Origin: Labrys sp. KNU-23
Lineage (GTDB): Bacteria > Pseudomonadota > Alphaproteobacteria > Rhizobiales > Labraceae
Assembly: GCF_008330945.1 (NCBI RefSeq)
Contig: NZ_CP043489.1
Location: forward strand, 372,001 to 436,000
DNA: 64,000 nt
Direction: 5' to 3'
Shown: one piece after another, positions 7,845-14,943 of the stretch
How the letters are laid out: each line of letters begins with the position of its first letter
Position numbering within the stretch: the stretch's first letter is position 1
Made by a program: the position numbers and the translations under genes
Notes under the pieces: generated by a model
What the model was told of the DNA's origin: nothing
Databases searched by the model: none
The model's input: only the letters and a program-made list of their open reading frames with translations

Positions 7845-8323
7845 GCCGCACCGCCTGCCACCACGGAGAGGCGGCGCTTGGCGACGGTCAGTTCGCGTTC
7901 GAGCGAGGCGATATTGGCAAGGCCGCCCTTCGCTTCCCCGGGCGTCACCTTACCGTCGGCGAGCGCATCGCTCATGCCGGCCGTGACCTTGCTGGCCGCA
8001 CCGGCCACGCTGACGAGATCGCCGACGAAGTCGCGCGAGCCCGGCGTGTCGCCGCCCTCCTCGGCGATCGGCGTCAGCCGGTGGCCGGTCAGGCCGGCCA
8101 TCATCCGGGTGAAGGCCGGCTGCTGGCAGTTGAACTCCAGCACGCCGACGGCCCAGGCCGGGATCACGTCGGGATAGGCGTCGCCCTGCCAGCGGCTGAT
8201 CTGGCCATCGGAGGCGCCGGTAAGGTTTTTCACCGTGGCCGCCCCGCCGCAGGCCAGCACGAGGGCCCGGGTGGCGGCCTTGATCATGGCCATCAGGCCA
8301 TCAGGCAAAGCGATAGTGGTCAC
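7841..8323 (-). CDS. CII-like phage regulatory protein
   Basis: The 160-residue product has an N-terminal helical region (about residues 5-55, ACGGAATVKNLTGASDGQISRWQGD) resembling phage CII-type (CP76) DNA-binding regulators, followed by an alanine-rich region and a C-terminal helix. A GTG start at 8323 is preferred because CAGGAG lies 8 nt upstream; a further in-frame start at 8332 lies within that ribosome binding site. It follows the Cro-like gene and begins the leftward operon. By analogy it would influence the lysogeny choice or early transcription; this is inference. Confidence 0.62.
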   Translation of the reverse strand: MTTIALPDGLMAMIKAATRALVLACGGAATVKNLTGASDGQISRWQGDAYPDVIPAWAVGVLEFNCQQPAFTRMMAGLTGHRLTPIAEEGGDTPGSRDFVGDLVSVAGAASKVTAGMSDALADGKVTPGEAKGGLANIASLERELTVAKRRLSVVAGGAA

Positions 8324-8494
8324 GAAAAACACTCCTGTGTTTTTTCGGTGCGAAAACAGGTGGCTGATGAGAAAAGCTGAGGCGTCAGATCAACGGAGGC
8401 GCCCGGACATGGCGAAGGCGAAACAGACGCGGATCGAACGGAATTTCTTCCGCATGTTCGATGCCGCCATGGCGAGGATCGAGGAGAGCCGGCA

Positions 8495-8812
8495 TCAGGC
8501 GGCCCTCTCGGAAACGGAAAGAGCCGCCGAGGCGGAGGCGGACGCCTCGGCGGCAGGTGCCTCCTGCGCGTCAACGACAAGGAGGGCAGAGGAACCTGAT
8601 TGCTCCCGCAACATATCGAGCTGAATGGCCAGGCAGTCGCGGGCACTCACCTTGCCGCCGGTACCATCCTCGATGTCGATTGCGAGATCTGTGCTCGCGG
8701 AACGTTCACCGCGAAGGACGCGGGAAATAGTGCTCGGCGAGCGACCAATCCGAAGCGCCAGCCTCGACGGCGTGTCTCCGGTCTCAAGAAAATATCTTTG
8801 GAGCACATTCAT
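8495..8812 (-). CDS. Cro-like helix-turn-helix protein
   Basis: The 105-residue protein has an XRE-type HTH near its N-terminus (about residues 12-40, LALRIGRSPSTISRVLRGER) and an alanine/serine-rich tail. It is transcribed divergently from the S24 repressor gene, with the operator cluster between them. This is the classic position of Cro: a regulator that turns off the repressor gene and limits early transcription. It lacks a peptidase domain. About 170 nt separate its stop from the next gene, enough for an untranslated stretch with that gene's ribosome binding site. Confidence 0.78.
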   Translation of the reverse strand: MNVLQRYFLETGDTPSRLALRIGRSPSTISRVLRGERSASTDLAIDIEDGTGGKVSARDCLAIQLDMLREQSGSSALLVVDAQEAPAAEASASASAALSVSERAA

Positions 8813-8824
8813 AGGCCATCTTGT

Positions 8825-8869
8825 GCCAAATAGTCACAAACATTGCAAGCCAAAATGTGACTATTTGGC
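8825..8869. promoter_or_regulatory. Inverted-repeat operator between cro-like and repressor genes
   Basis: GCCAAATAGTCACA (8825-8838) and its exact reverse complement (8856-8869) are separated by 17 bp. The pair lies just upstream of the Cro-like start (8812) and of the repressor start (8907). A near-identical pair occurs at 9628-9670, so these are very probably binding sites of the element's repressor. Confidence 0.8.
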
Positions 8870-8880
8870 TATGGCGTGAA

Positions 8881-8897
8881 TTTGCCTATTTGGCAAA
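8881..8897. promoter_or_regulatory. Third operator-like palindrome
   Basis: TTTGCC and GGCAAA flank five bases; the centre contains CTATTTGGC, which is the core of the main operator half-sites. It lies 10 bp before the repressor start codon, so it could serve in autorepression. Confidence 0.5.
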
Positions 8898-8906
8898 GAT
8901 CCCCAA

Positions 8907-9566
8907 ATGAACATCCCAAACCGCATACGCGAGCACCGCTTGGCGCGGCGCATGACACAAGAGAAGCTGGCCGAAGAGACCGGCCTTTCAGTCTCCTATG
9001 TGACGCGCCTAGAGAGCGGCGGACGCAACCTCGCGCAGAAGCACATGATTGCCTTTTCGAAGGCGCTTGGCGTGAAACCGGCAGACCTCTTGCCGGAGGA
9101 TGCCGAGCCGGCTCACAATGTCGTCAGAGTGATGGGGCGGATTGGCGCGGGGGCGGAAATCCTGTCTGAGTTTGAACAGATTCCGGAAGGCGACGGCCTT
9201 TACGAGATCGAAGTACATTTTCCTGTGCCAGAAGACGCAATCGCGCTCGAAGTGGTCGGCGAGAGCATGTGGCCGCGATACGACCCCGGCGACGTCATCA
9301 TCGTTTGGCGCTTCGGCAATCACCCAGACGAAATCATTGGGTGGGAAGCCGCCGTTGAGACAGAGGACGGCCGGCGCTTCCTTAAGCGCGTCCTCAAGGG
9401 GTCGCAGCCAGGAACCTATGATCTGGAAAGTCACAACGCGGCAACCATTCGAAACACCAAGCTTGTTTGGGTTGCCGAGGTGCTCTCCGTCGTGAGATCC
9501 GGCCAATGGCGAAAGCTCGACGCGAACGCGCGCAGGAGGATATTGCGCAAGGCCACTAAGTCATAG
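8907..9566 (+). CDS. Phage repressor: XRE HTH plus S24 (LexA/CI-type) peptidase
   Basis: The 219-residue protein has an XRE HTH (residues 1-60) and a C-terminal S24 domain with the catalytic pair Ser120 (in VVGESMWP) and Lys160 (in RRFLKRV). An Ala-Gly site at 81-82 (RIGAGAEI) is a plausible self-cleavage point. Proteins of this type hold the lysogenic state and cleave themselves when RecA is activated by DNA damage, releasing early transcription. It is divergent from the Cro-like gene, and operators lie directly upstream and again at 9.65 kb. The ATG at 8907 is the only start that keeps the whole HTH. Confidence 0.93.
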   Translation: MNIPNRIREHRLARRMTQEKLAEETGLSVSYVTRLESGGRNLAQKHMIAFSKALGVKPADLLPEDAEPAHNVVRVMGRIGAGAEILSEFEQIPEGDGLYEIEVHFPVPEDAIALEVVGESMWPRYDPGDVIIVWRFGNHPDEIIGWEAAVETEDGRRFLKRVLKGSQPGTYDLESHNAATIRNTKLVWVAEVLSVVRSGQWRKLDANARRRILRKATKS

Positions 9567-9627
9567 CGATAACATGACAATTTGACACAGCGAGCGGCGA
9601 CACCGCCGCCGAGGTAAAAACGTATTT

Positions 9628-9670
9628 GCCAGATAGTCACATTTTCTCTTGACGGATGTGACTATCTGGC
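9628..9670. promoter_or_regulatory. Second copy of the repressor operator
   Basis: GCCAGATAGTCACA (9628-9641) and its exact reverse complement (9657-9670) are 15 bp apart. Each arm differs from the 8.8-kb operator by one base, changed symmetrically in both arms. It lies between the repressor stop and the rightward genes and covers the spacer of the promoter below. Confidence 0.8.
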
Positions 9671-9678
9671 ACTATCCC
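9649..9678 (+). promoter_or_regulatory. Rightward early promoter
   Basis: TTGACG at 9649-9654 and TATCCC at 9673-9678 are 18 bp apart. The right arm of the operator fills the spacer, so bound repressor would exclude RNA polymerase. The first gene downstream starts at 9731. Confidence 0.6.
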
Positions 9679-9730
9679 TATTCTCCATCGCAACCGGCGA
9701 TACCGCCCTTCCATGCGATGGAGAACCCCA

Positions 9731-10060
9731 ATGCCTGCAGTTGCTACCGGCGCCGCCGTGCGCCCTGCCTCCCGCACCCTCGACGCCAAGCGCGCCACCC
9801 ATGACGGCTATATCTGGCCACGCGCCCGCCATCACATGACCGACGGCGTCGCCATCCGCGACCGGATGGCCGAGGATGCCCGCGCCTTCGAGGAGCTGCG
9901 CGGCGATTTCGAAGGCATCAGCGAGCGCTACTTCTGGTCGAAGGGCTGGACCCCCGAGCAGGTCGAGCAGCACGGCGTCGCCGTGATCGAGGAAGTCACC
10001 TCCACCCCCATCAGCCGTACCAGCCCGCTCTTTCCCGGCGAGCGCTCCCGCGCGGCCTGA
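9731..10060 (+). CDS. Hypothetical protein, first gene of rightward operon
   Basis: The 109-residue product is largely charged and helical with no membrane segment; residues about 25-80 (RARHHMTDGVAIRDRMAED onward) look like a compact helical domain. ATG 9731 is chosen over ATG 9713 because GGAG lies 7 nt before it. It is the first gene after the operator-controlled rightward promoter, so it is expected to be expressed early after induction. I do not recognise a family. Confidence 0.68.
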   Translation: MPAVATGAAVRPASRTLDAKRATHDGYIWPRARHHMTDGVAIRDRMAEDARAFEELRGDFEGISERYFWSKGWTPEQVEQHGVAVIEEVTSTPISRTSPLFPGERSRAA

Positions 10061-10070
10061 GCCCAGGCCG

Positions 10071-10247
10071 ATGCACCAGACGGCCTATGAGATCGCGCTC
10101 TATGTCGTGCTCAAAGGCAGCGACGACATGGAGCGCCTGCGCAGCACCCTGCGCCGCGCCACTTTCACCAGCGACGAAATCGAGCGCCACCTCCCGGCCG
10201 CCCTCGCCGCTGCCCCTTCCCTCAAGGCGAGGATGAACCGGCCATGA
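10071..10247 (+). CDS. Small hypothetical protein, 58 residues
   Basis: The frame begins 10 bp after the previous stop and overlaps the next start by ATGA (10244-10247), which supports it as a real gene. The product is helical and basic (MERLRSTLRRATFTSDEIERHL in the middle, split here only as a description), without membrane segments. Function unknown. Confidence 0.6.
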   Translation: MHQTAYEIALYVVLKGSDDMERLRSTLRRATFTSDEIERHLPAALAAAPSLKARMNRP

Positions 10248-10462
10248 CCAAGCTCCTCCTTCCCTTGCCTGCCCCCCCTAAGCAGACGCCGGCGCCGATC
10301 TACGACGGCATGGGTCATTTCATCAGGCCCGACTTCCACGAACTCGAAGAGGCCTCTGTGCGCCTTTGGCGCGGCGATCTCTTCGAAGCCCTCATTCACA
10401 TCGAACGCGCGATCCCCGCCTTGAGCGGGCTGCACGATGCCGTTCGCAAGCTCCAAAGGTAA
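10244..10462 (+). CDS. Small hypothetical protein, 72 residues
   Basis: A proline-rich N-terminus (about residues 5-18) precedes a helical part that reads RLWRGDLFEALIHIERAI. It overlaps the upstream gene by four bases and is followed 6 bp later by the GapR-like gene, so it is co-transcribed. I recognise no family and no catalytic motif. Confidence 0.62.
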   Translation: MTKLLLPLPAPPKQTPAPIYDGMGHFIRPDFHELEEASVRLWRGDLFEALIHIERAIPALSGLHDAVRKLQR

Positions 10463-10468
10463 CCGACC

Positions 10469-10714
10469 ATGCCCGGCATCGTTTCCGTCGCCGCCGACCA
10501 GTTGAAATCCATCATCGAGCGCATCGAGCGCCTCGAGGAGGACAAGAAGGCCATCGCCGACGACATCAAGGAAGTCTATGGCGAGGCCAAGGCCACGGGT
10601 TTCGACCCCGGCATCCTTCGCAAGATCGTCAGCCTGCGCAAGAAGCCCGCCGCGGAGCGCTCCGAGGAAGACGCTATTCTCGAACTCTACCTCCAAGCCC
10701 TCGGCATGGAGTGA
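10469..10714 (+). CDS. GapR-family (DUF2312) DNA-binding protein
   Basis: The 81-residue protein matches the DUF2312/GapR family along its length: [19 protein letters not shown], then [15 protein letters not shown] and IRKIV-like [10 protein letters not shown]. GapR of Caulobacter is a nucleoid protein that clamps overtwisted, AT-rich DNA ahead of replication and transcription and stimulates topoisomerases. The first helix is a coiled coil for dimerisation. It is slightly shorter than chromosomal copies (about 89 residues). Its location in the element's rightward operon, two genes before a sliding clamp, suggests a role in element replication. Confidence 0.9.
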   Translation: MPGIVSVAADQLKSIIERIERLEEDKKAIADDIKEVYGEAKATGFDPGILRKIVSLRKKPAAERSEEDAILELYLQALGME

Positions 10715-10717
10715 TCG

Positions 10718-11005
10718 ATGACGCGCCTCGTCGAGTTTTTCAGGACCGAAGACGGCGAGCCCTGGGGCTTGTTCGTCTACGGCCATGTCGACCCGGCCTC
10801 GGTTGCCAACGAACTGCAGCAGACTTTCGAGCGCCATCGAGACCTCGGCGAGGTCGACGAGGAATGGGACGGCTGGGCCGTCGATCCCGGCGAGATCCGC
10901 CAATACTGGACGTACCAGAGGGAAGACGCCCCCGAAGACCTCTCTTTCTATTGGTGCGAAGCCGGCAGGGCCGGCGCCATCTCCGTCACAGGAATTCGCT
11001 TCTAA
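10718..11005 (+). CDS. Hypothetical protein, 95 residues
   Basis: An acidic product with many aromatic residues (EEWDGWAVDPGEIRQYWTYQ in the middle) and no membrane segment. It starts 3 bp after the GapR-like gene and its stop overlaps the sliding clamp start by one base (TAATG), so it is translationally linked to dnaN. Acidic, aromatic-rich small phage proteins can be DNA mimics, but nothing here proves that. No family recognised. Confidence 0.65.
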   Translation: MTRLVEFFRTEDGEPWGLFVYGHVDPASVANELQQTFERHRDLGEVDEEWDGWAVDPGEIRQYWTYQREDAPEDLSFYWCEAGRAGAISVTGIRF

Positions 11006-12141
11006 TGCCAGCCACCATCACCATGGAGCGGGGAAGCCTTTGGACTGCCCTGCAGGCGGTCTCACGCATCATCGACCGCAAGAACACCATCCCGATCCTC
11101 GGCAACGTGCTGATCGTCGCCGACACCGGCTCCGTCACGATCACCTCGACCAATCTCGACATGCGGATCGAGGCGACCGTGCCGGCCGATGGCGACGCCT
11201 TCGCGCTGACGGTGCCGGCCGGCGCGATCAGCGACATCGTGCGCAAGTTCGACGACGGCGCGCAGGTCAGCATGACGGCCGAGGATACCCGCGTCATCAT
11301 CCGCTCCGGCCGCAGCCGCTTCACCCTGCTCACCTTGCCGGCGCTCGACTACCCCTCCATGCAGCCGCAGGAATGGCGCCGCGAGTTCTCCATGCCGGCA
11401 GCCGCGCTGCAGCAGCTGCTGACGACAGTCGATTTCGCGATCTCGACCGAGGAAACGCGCTACTACCTCAACGGCATCTATCTCCACGCCGTGGACGATG
11501 CGGGCACCGCCGTGCTGCGCGCCGTTGCGACCGACGGGCATCGCCTGGCGCGCGATCAGGTCGAGGCCCCAGCCGATGCCGTCGGTATGCCGGGCATCAT
11601 CGTTCCCACCGGCTTTGTCGCAGAGGCCTCCCGATTCCTGTCGTCGCTCAAGACGGCTGGCGAGGTGAGGCTCGAAATCGCCGAGACGATGATCCGGCTT
11701 TCGGCCGCGAACACCGTGTTGCAGTCCAAGTTGGTCGACGGCTCGTTTCCCGATTATGCCCGCGTCATCCCGCGCGACAACGGCCTGACGCTCGCTGCGG
11801 CGCGCGCCGAATTGGCGGCCGCCGTCGATCGGGTCTCCGCCATCGGCTCCGCGGCGAAGAGCCGCGAGATCGAACTGGCGCTGGAGGCTGACAAGGTGAG
11901 CCTCTCGTGCCGCTCGATCGACGTCGGCGACGGCGGCGACGAGCTGGATGCGACCTTCGACGGCCCCGAGCCGATGAAGATCTACGTCAATTCCCGCTAC
12001 CTGCTCGACATCCTCGCCCATTGCCCCGGCGACCAGGTGCTGATGCGCGTCAGCGATCCGATGTCCCCCTTCCTGTTCGAGCCCTCGGCCGGCGCCGCCG
12101 CGCAGTTCGTGCTCATGCCGATGAGGAAGACCAATGGCTAG
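11005..12141 (+). CDS. dnaN: DNA polymerase III sliding clamp (beta subunit), element-encoded
   Basis: The 378-residue product shows the three-domain beta-clamp organisation: domain 1 with NTIPILGNVLI and TNLDMRIEA, domain 2 with TRYYLNGIYLH and VATDGHRLA, and the C-terminal VLMPMRK, close to the canonical VMPMR ending. Beta clamps encircle DNA and tether the polymerase. Length fits the family. The host must have its own dnaN elsewhere, so this is a second clamp carried by the element; it may recruit host polymerase to the element or replace the host ring during its replication. Its start overlaps the previous stop, and its end overlaps the next gene by 8 bp. Confidence 0.93.
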   Translation: MPATITMERGSLWTALQAVSRIIDRKNTIPILGNVLIVADTGSVTITSTNLDMRIEATVPADGDAFALTVPAGAISDIVRKFDDGAQVSMTAEDTRVIIRSGRSRFTLLTLPALDYPSMQPQEWRREFSMPAAALQQLLTTVDFAISTEETRYYLNGIYLHAVDDAGTAVLRAVATDGHRLARDQVEAPADAVGMPGIIVPTGFVAEASRFLSSLKTAGEVRLEIAETMIRLSAANTVLQSKLVDGSFPDYARVIPRDNGLTLAAARAELAAAVDRVSAIGSAAKSREIELALEADKVSLSCRSIDVGDGGDELDATFDGPEPMKIYVNSRYLLDILAHCPGDQVLMRVSDPMSPFLFEPSAGAAAQFVLMPMRKTNG

Positions 12142-12421
12142 CACCTATATCGTCCAGGCGGTCGGCTCGACCGTCATGCTCACTGTCACGGCGCCCGGGC
12201 CGGCCTGGCCGCCACGGTATGAGCAGTTTTACCTCTCCGTCGCCCAGGCACGCGACATCGCGGCCGACATGATCGAGGCCGCCGATAAGGCAGACGCCAA
12301 CCCCGATCGCGCCGCCACCCTGCGCAACGAGATTACCCGCCTCGTCGACGAACTGAACGGCCTCGAAGGCGCCGGCAGCAAGACATGCGTCGTGGGCATC
12401 GATTTCGGCAAGGAGCCCTGA
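12134..12421 (+). CDS. Hypothetical protein, 95 residues
   Basis: The frame overlaps the end of dnaN by 8 bp. The N-terminal half looks like a small beta structure (TYIVQAVGSTVMLTVTAPG), followed by a helix (SVAQARDIAADMIEAADKA). No membrane segment or metal motif. Overlap with dnaN suggests translational coupling. Function not recognised. Confidence 0.62.
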   Translation: MASTYIVQAVGSTVMLTVTAPGPAWPPRYEQFYLSVAQARDIAADMIEAADKADANPDRAATLRNEITRLVDELNGLEGAGSKTCVVGIDFGKEP

Positions 12422-12422
12422 C

Positions 12423-12821
12423 ATGTCTGACATCACCAACACCGCGCGGGCCCTTGTCGAGATCCTCGAAGCCGCCGATCGCGAGAACGGCGAGCCGATG
12501 GCTAGCACCCTGCCGCTCGCACCCGGCTTGGAACCGGACTGGAAACTTCCCGTTCCCATCCGCCTCCTCCGCGAGCTGCAGGTCGCCCTGCGCAATGGCG
12601 GCCACGGGCCGCGCTGGCGCCACCTCAAGCGCCAGTCGACCTATGTCGAGATCGGTAACGCCATCGTTCAGGCGGCACGCCCGCTGATCGAGGGCGATCG
12701 CGTCAAGATCTACCGCGGCGAGGCCGACGGCCGGATTTGGGTTCGCCACTTCCTCGAATTCACTGACGGCCGTTTCGAGCGGCTGCCGGCCGATGCTTCG
12801 CAGCCGGAGGCGGCGCCATGA
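12423..12821 (+). CDS. Hypothetical protein, 132 residues
   Basis: It starts one base after the previous stop, so it belongs to the same operon. The product is soluble and mixed alpha/beta, with a basic middle (RWRHLKRQSTYVEIGNAIVQ) and a C-terminal sheet (DRVKIYRGEADGRIWVRHF). I do not recognise a family. It is the last gene of the dnaN operon; the next gene is on the opposite strand. Confidence 0.65.
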   Translation: MSDITNTARALVEILEAADRENGEPMASTLPLAPGLEPDWKLPVPIRLLRELQVALRNGGHGPRWRHLKRQSTYVEIGNAIVQAARPLIEGDRVKIYRGEADGRIWVRHFLEFTDGRFERLPADASQPEAAP

Positions 12822-12823
12822 CC

Positions 12824-13069
12824 TCATTGCATCACATACATGCCGGCCTCGTCGCAGGCCTCGATAAACGCCTTTCGAGCCAGGTCAGCCGGCACCGCCC
12901 CAGCCAACGCATCCAGGCAGGCTTTTCGGGCGAGCAGATGCTTGTCGCCGCCCTCGATCGGCCAATGGTTCAGCAGGACGTTGGCGGCCTCCTCAGGCGA
13001 GGCGGCGACCCGAAAGGTTCCAACGCCGGTCTCGAATTTGACAGGGTGAGTCCAGGTTATGTCGTTCAT
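12824..13069 (-). CDS. DUF982 family protein
   Basis: The 81-residue product matches DUF982, a family of short proteins abundant in rhizobia: opening WTHPVKFETGVGTFRVAASP, then a helix region ANVLLNHWP and ACLDALAG, ending in a helix with EACDEAGMYV. Function of the family is unknown to me. The start at 13069 has GGAGG 6 nt upstream. It is transcribed against the rightward operon, tail to tail with the preceding gene, so it has its own promoter and may be expressed in the lysogen. Confidence 0.85.
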   Translation of the reverse strand: MNDITWTHPVKFETGVGTFRVAASPEEAANVLLNHWPIEGGDKHLLARKACLDALAGAVPADLARKAFIEACDEAGMYVMQ

Positions 13070-13134
13070 GGCGCACCTCCGCCACATAAACCGCGCCAGG
13101 GCTTCGCAGTTCCAGCGATCGTCGGGAGGGTGAC

Positions 13135-13491
13135 ATGACCTCCCGCCGCGACCGCATCCGCGAGAAGATCCTCGCCCGCACGGTCGAGGCACCGCCACCG
13201 CCAGGGCTCGGCCTCACCACGTCCTGCAGACTCTGGACGGGGCCGACTTCCGGCGACAGCGGTCGCGGCGCCGGCTATGGCCGCATGAGCCTAGACGGCG
13301 GAACCGTCGCGCCGCATATCGCCTACTTCGTCGTGGAACACGGGCCGATCCCGCCGCGCAAGCACCTCGACCATCTCTGCCGGCGACGCCTCTGCGTCGT
13401 CCATACCGAGATGGTGACACACAAGCTCAACCAGAAACGCCGCGACGCCGCTAGGCGCGCGATCACCTGCGAGACTGTGGAGGCCGCCTGA
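13135..13491 (+). CDS. HNH-like (HNH_3 type) endonuclease, altered active site
   Basis: The pattern GYGRMSLDGGTVAPHIAYF, then PPRKHLDHLCRRRLCVVHTE and a basic end THKLNQKRRDA is that of HNH_3 homing-type nucleases. In active members the sequence after the second cysteine reads C-x-N-P-x-H-L; here it is CVVHTE, so the conserved Asn-Pro is lost while both cysteines and the DH remain. It may be inactive or altered. The start has a GGGAGGG ribosome binding site. The stop overlaps the next start by one base. Free-standing HNH genes are common in phages as packaging nickases or homing enzymes. Confidence 0.7.
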   Translation: MTSRRDRIREKILARTVEAPPPPGLGLTTSCRLWTGPTSGDSGRGAGYGRMSLDGGTVAPHIAYFVVEHGPIPPRKHLDHLCRRRLCVVHTEMVTHKLNQKRRDAARRAITCETVEAA

Positions 13492-13913
13492 TGTCGCTCC
13501 CGTTCGCCCCCGTATTCGCTGGCCTCCTCACGATCGACCAGGCTGCCGCCCATCTCTGCATCGGCAAAAGACTCTTGCGCGAGCACGTGCGACGGGGCGA
13601 GATTTCTTACGTCCTGACCGGCAAGGGAGAAAAGCGCAAGAAGATCGCGTTCGCCCTCTCCGATCTGGAGGCCTTCATCACCCGCCATCGCCGCGTGGAG
13701 ATCGTTTCGTGTCCGTCTACAAGCAGCAAGGCCGCCCGTACTACATGTACGACTTCCAATGTGGTGGCCGTCGATTTCATGGCAATACCCAAACCGCCAA
13801 CAAGGCCGAAGCCCGGGCCATCGAGCAGCGCGAGCGCGAGGCAGCCAAACAGCAGATCGCGGCCGAGCACGCCGCGGCATCCGCGTTCCGGGGCGAAGCC
13901 CCGCTCACGCTGA
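13491..13913 (+). CDS. Excisionase-like helix-turn-helix protein
   Basis: Residues 1-72 of 140 look like a winged HTH of the excisionase/MerR-like type (LLTIDQAAAHLCIGKRLLRE, then a wing with YVLTGKGEKRKK and LSDLEAFITRH). Such proteins bend DNA at the attachment site and direct integrase towards excision. The remaining 68 residues are encoded out of frame within the first 205 bp of the integrase gene and are low-complexity Ser/Pro/Arg, so they may carry no fold. The start overlaps the HNH gene stop (TGATG). Confidence 0.72.
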   Translation: MSLPFAPVFAGLLTIDQAAAHLCIGKRLLREHVRRGEISYVLTGKGEKRKKIAFALSDLEAFITRHRRVEIVSCPSTSSKAARTTCTTSNVVAVDFMAIPKPPTRPKPGPSSSASARQPNSRSRPSTPRHPRSGAKPRSR

Positions 13914-14857
13914 GCCTTGCGATTGCCCGCTATTGGGAGGAAGCCGGCCGGCACCATGCCGGTGCCGCAACCACGTGGGTAGACCTGCAACGAGCCCTGT
14001 CGCATTTCGGCGGCGCCAAGCGCCTGGATGAGATCACCGATTCTGATGTCGCCGCCTATGTCGCCAAACGGCGCGGCGAGCGTCGCAAGGGCAAGGAGAA
14101 GGCCGCCCTGGTCTCGCCTGCAACCGTCAATCGCACAACGATCGACCTGCTTCGCAAGCTCATGACTAGGGCTCGCAAGGCCTGGAAGATCCCCCTGCCC
14201 GACGAGCCCGACTGGAAGGTGCATCGGATCAAGGAGCGCGGCGAGCTGGTGCGCGAACTTCGGCCCTCCGATGAAGATCGCCTCGTGGCCAGCCTGGCGG
14301 ACGGCTATCGCGACATCTGGCGATTCGCCCTCGCCTCTGGACTTCGCCTGGGCGAGTGCTTCCTTACCTGGGAGCAGGTCGACTTCGAAGCCGGTGTAAT
14401 CAACGTCATCCAGAAGGGCGGCCGGCCGCACACGATCCCGATATCGCGCTCGATTGCGGCCATCCTGTCGACCTGCAGGGGCCACCATGATGTTTATGTC
14501 TTCACCTACACGGCCCGCCGCACCATCAAGTGGCGCAAGCCCGCCTCTGCGAATCGCGTCAAAGGCCAGCGATACCCGGTGACCTATGAAGGGCTGAAGT
14601 CCGAATGGCAGCGCACCCGTGACGAGCTGGGCCTCGACCTGCGTTTCCATGACATGCGGCACACCAGGGCGACCCGCCTGCTACGCTCTAGCGGAAACCT
14701 CAAGGCCGCCCAGAAACTCCTCGGCCACGCCGACATCAGCACCACCGCTAAGTTCTATGCGCATGTGGACATGAACGACCTTCGGAGCCTGCTGGACGCC
14801 GAGGGTAAGTCCGCACCAACAAAAAATCGCTTGCGCGGCAAAGCCAAAACCGGATAG
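13709..14857 (+). CDS. int: Tyrosine recombinase (integrase)
   Basis: The 382-residue protein has the complete catalytic set of phage integrases: Arg213 (SGLRLGE), Lys236 (QKGGRP), His314 and Arg317 (HDMRHTR), His340 (LLGHADIST) and Tyr350 (AKFYAHV). An N-terminal arm-type domain (about 1-60) and a core-binding domain (about 65-165) precede it. GTG 13709 is chosen because GGAGA lies about 9 nt before and the sequence opens like other family members (SVYKQQGRPYYMYDF). It ends 87 bp before the tRNA-Pro fragment, as expected for an integrase that uses this tRNA gene. Confidence 0.96.
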   Translation: MSVYKQQGRPYYMYDFQCGGRRFHGNTQTANKAEARAIEQREREAAKQQIAAEHAAASAFRGEAPLTLSLAIARYWEEAGRHHAGAATTWVDLQRALSHFGGAKRLDEITDSDVAAYVAKRRGERRKGKEKAALVSPATVNRTTIDLLRKLMTRARKAWKIPLPDEPDWKVHRIKERGELVRELRPSDEDRLVASLADGYRDIWRFALASGLRLGECFLTWEQVDFEAGVINVIQKGGRPHTIPISRSIAAILSTCRGHHDVYVFTYTARRTIKWRKPASANRVKGQRYPVTYEGLKSEWQRTRDELGLDLRFHDMRHTRATRLLRSSGNLKAAQKLLGHADISTTAKFYAHVDMNDLRSLLDAEGKSAPTKNRLRGKAKTG

Positions 14858-14943
14858 AAAGTCCCAACAAAACTCCCAACATGAAATCAGAAACAGCAAA
14901 TAAGTAATTATTGAAGCTTATATTTCTTGATTATTTGTCTTTT

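Noticed and set aside
442..8323. Complete restriction-modification system
   Set aside because: Two methyltransferases are present but no restriction endonuclease gene is recognisable among the neighbours.
8409..8624. Rightward frame opening AKAKQTRIERNFFRMF
   Set aside because: Most of it is antisense to the Cro-like gene, whose HTH and position are convincing; the shared part is an alanine/glutamate stretch that mirrors the other strand.
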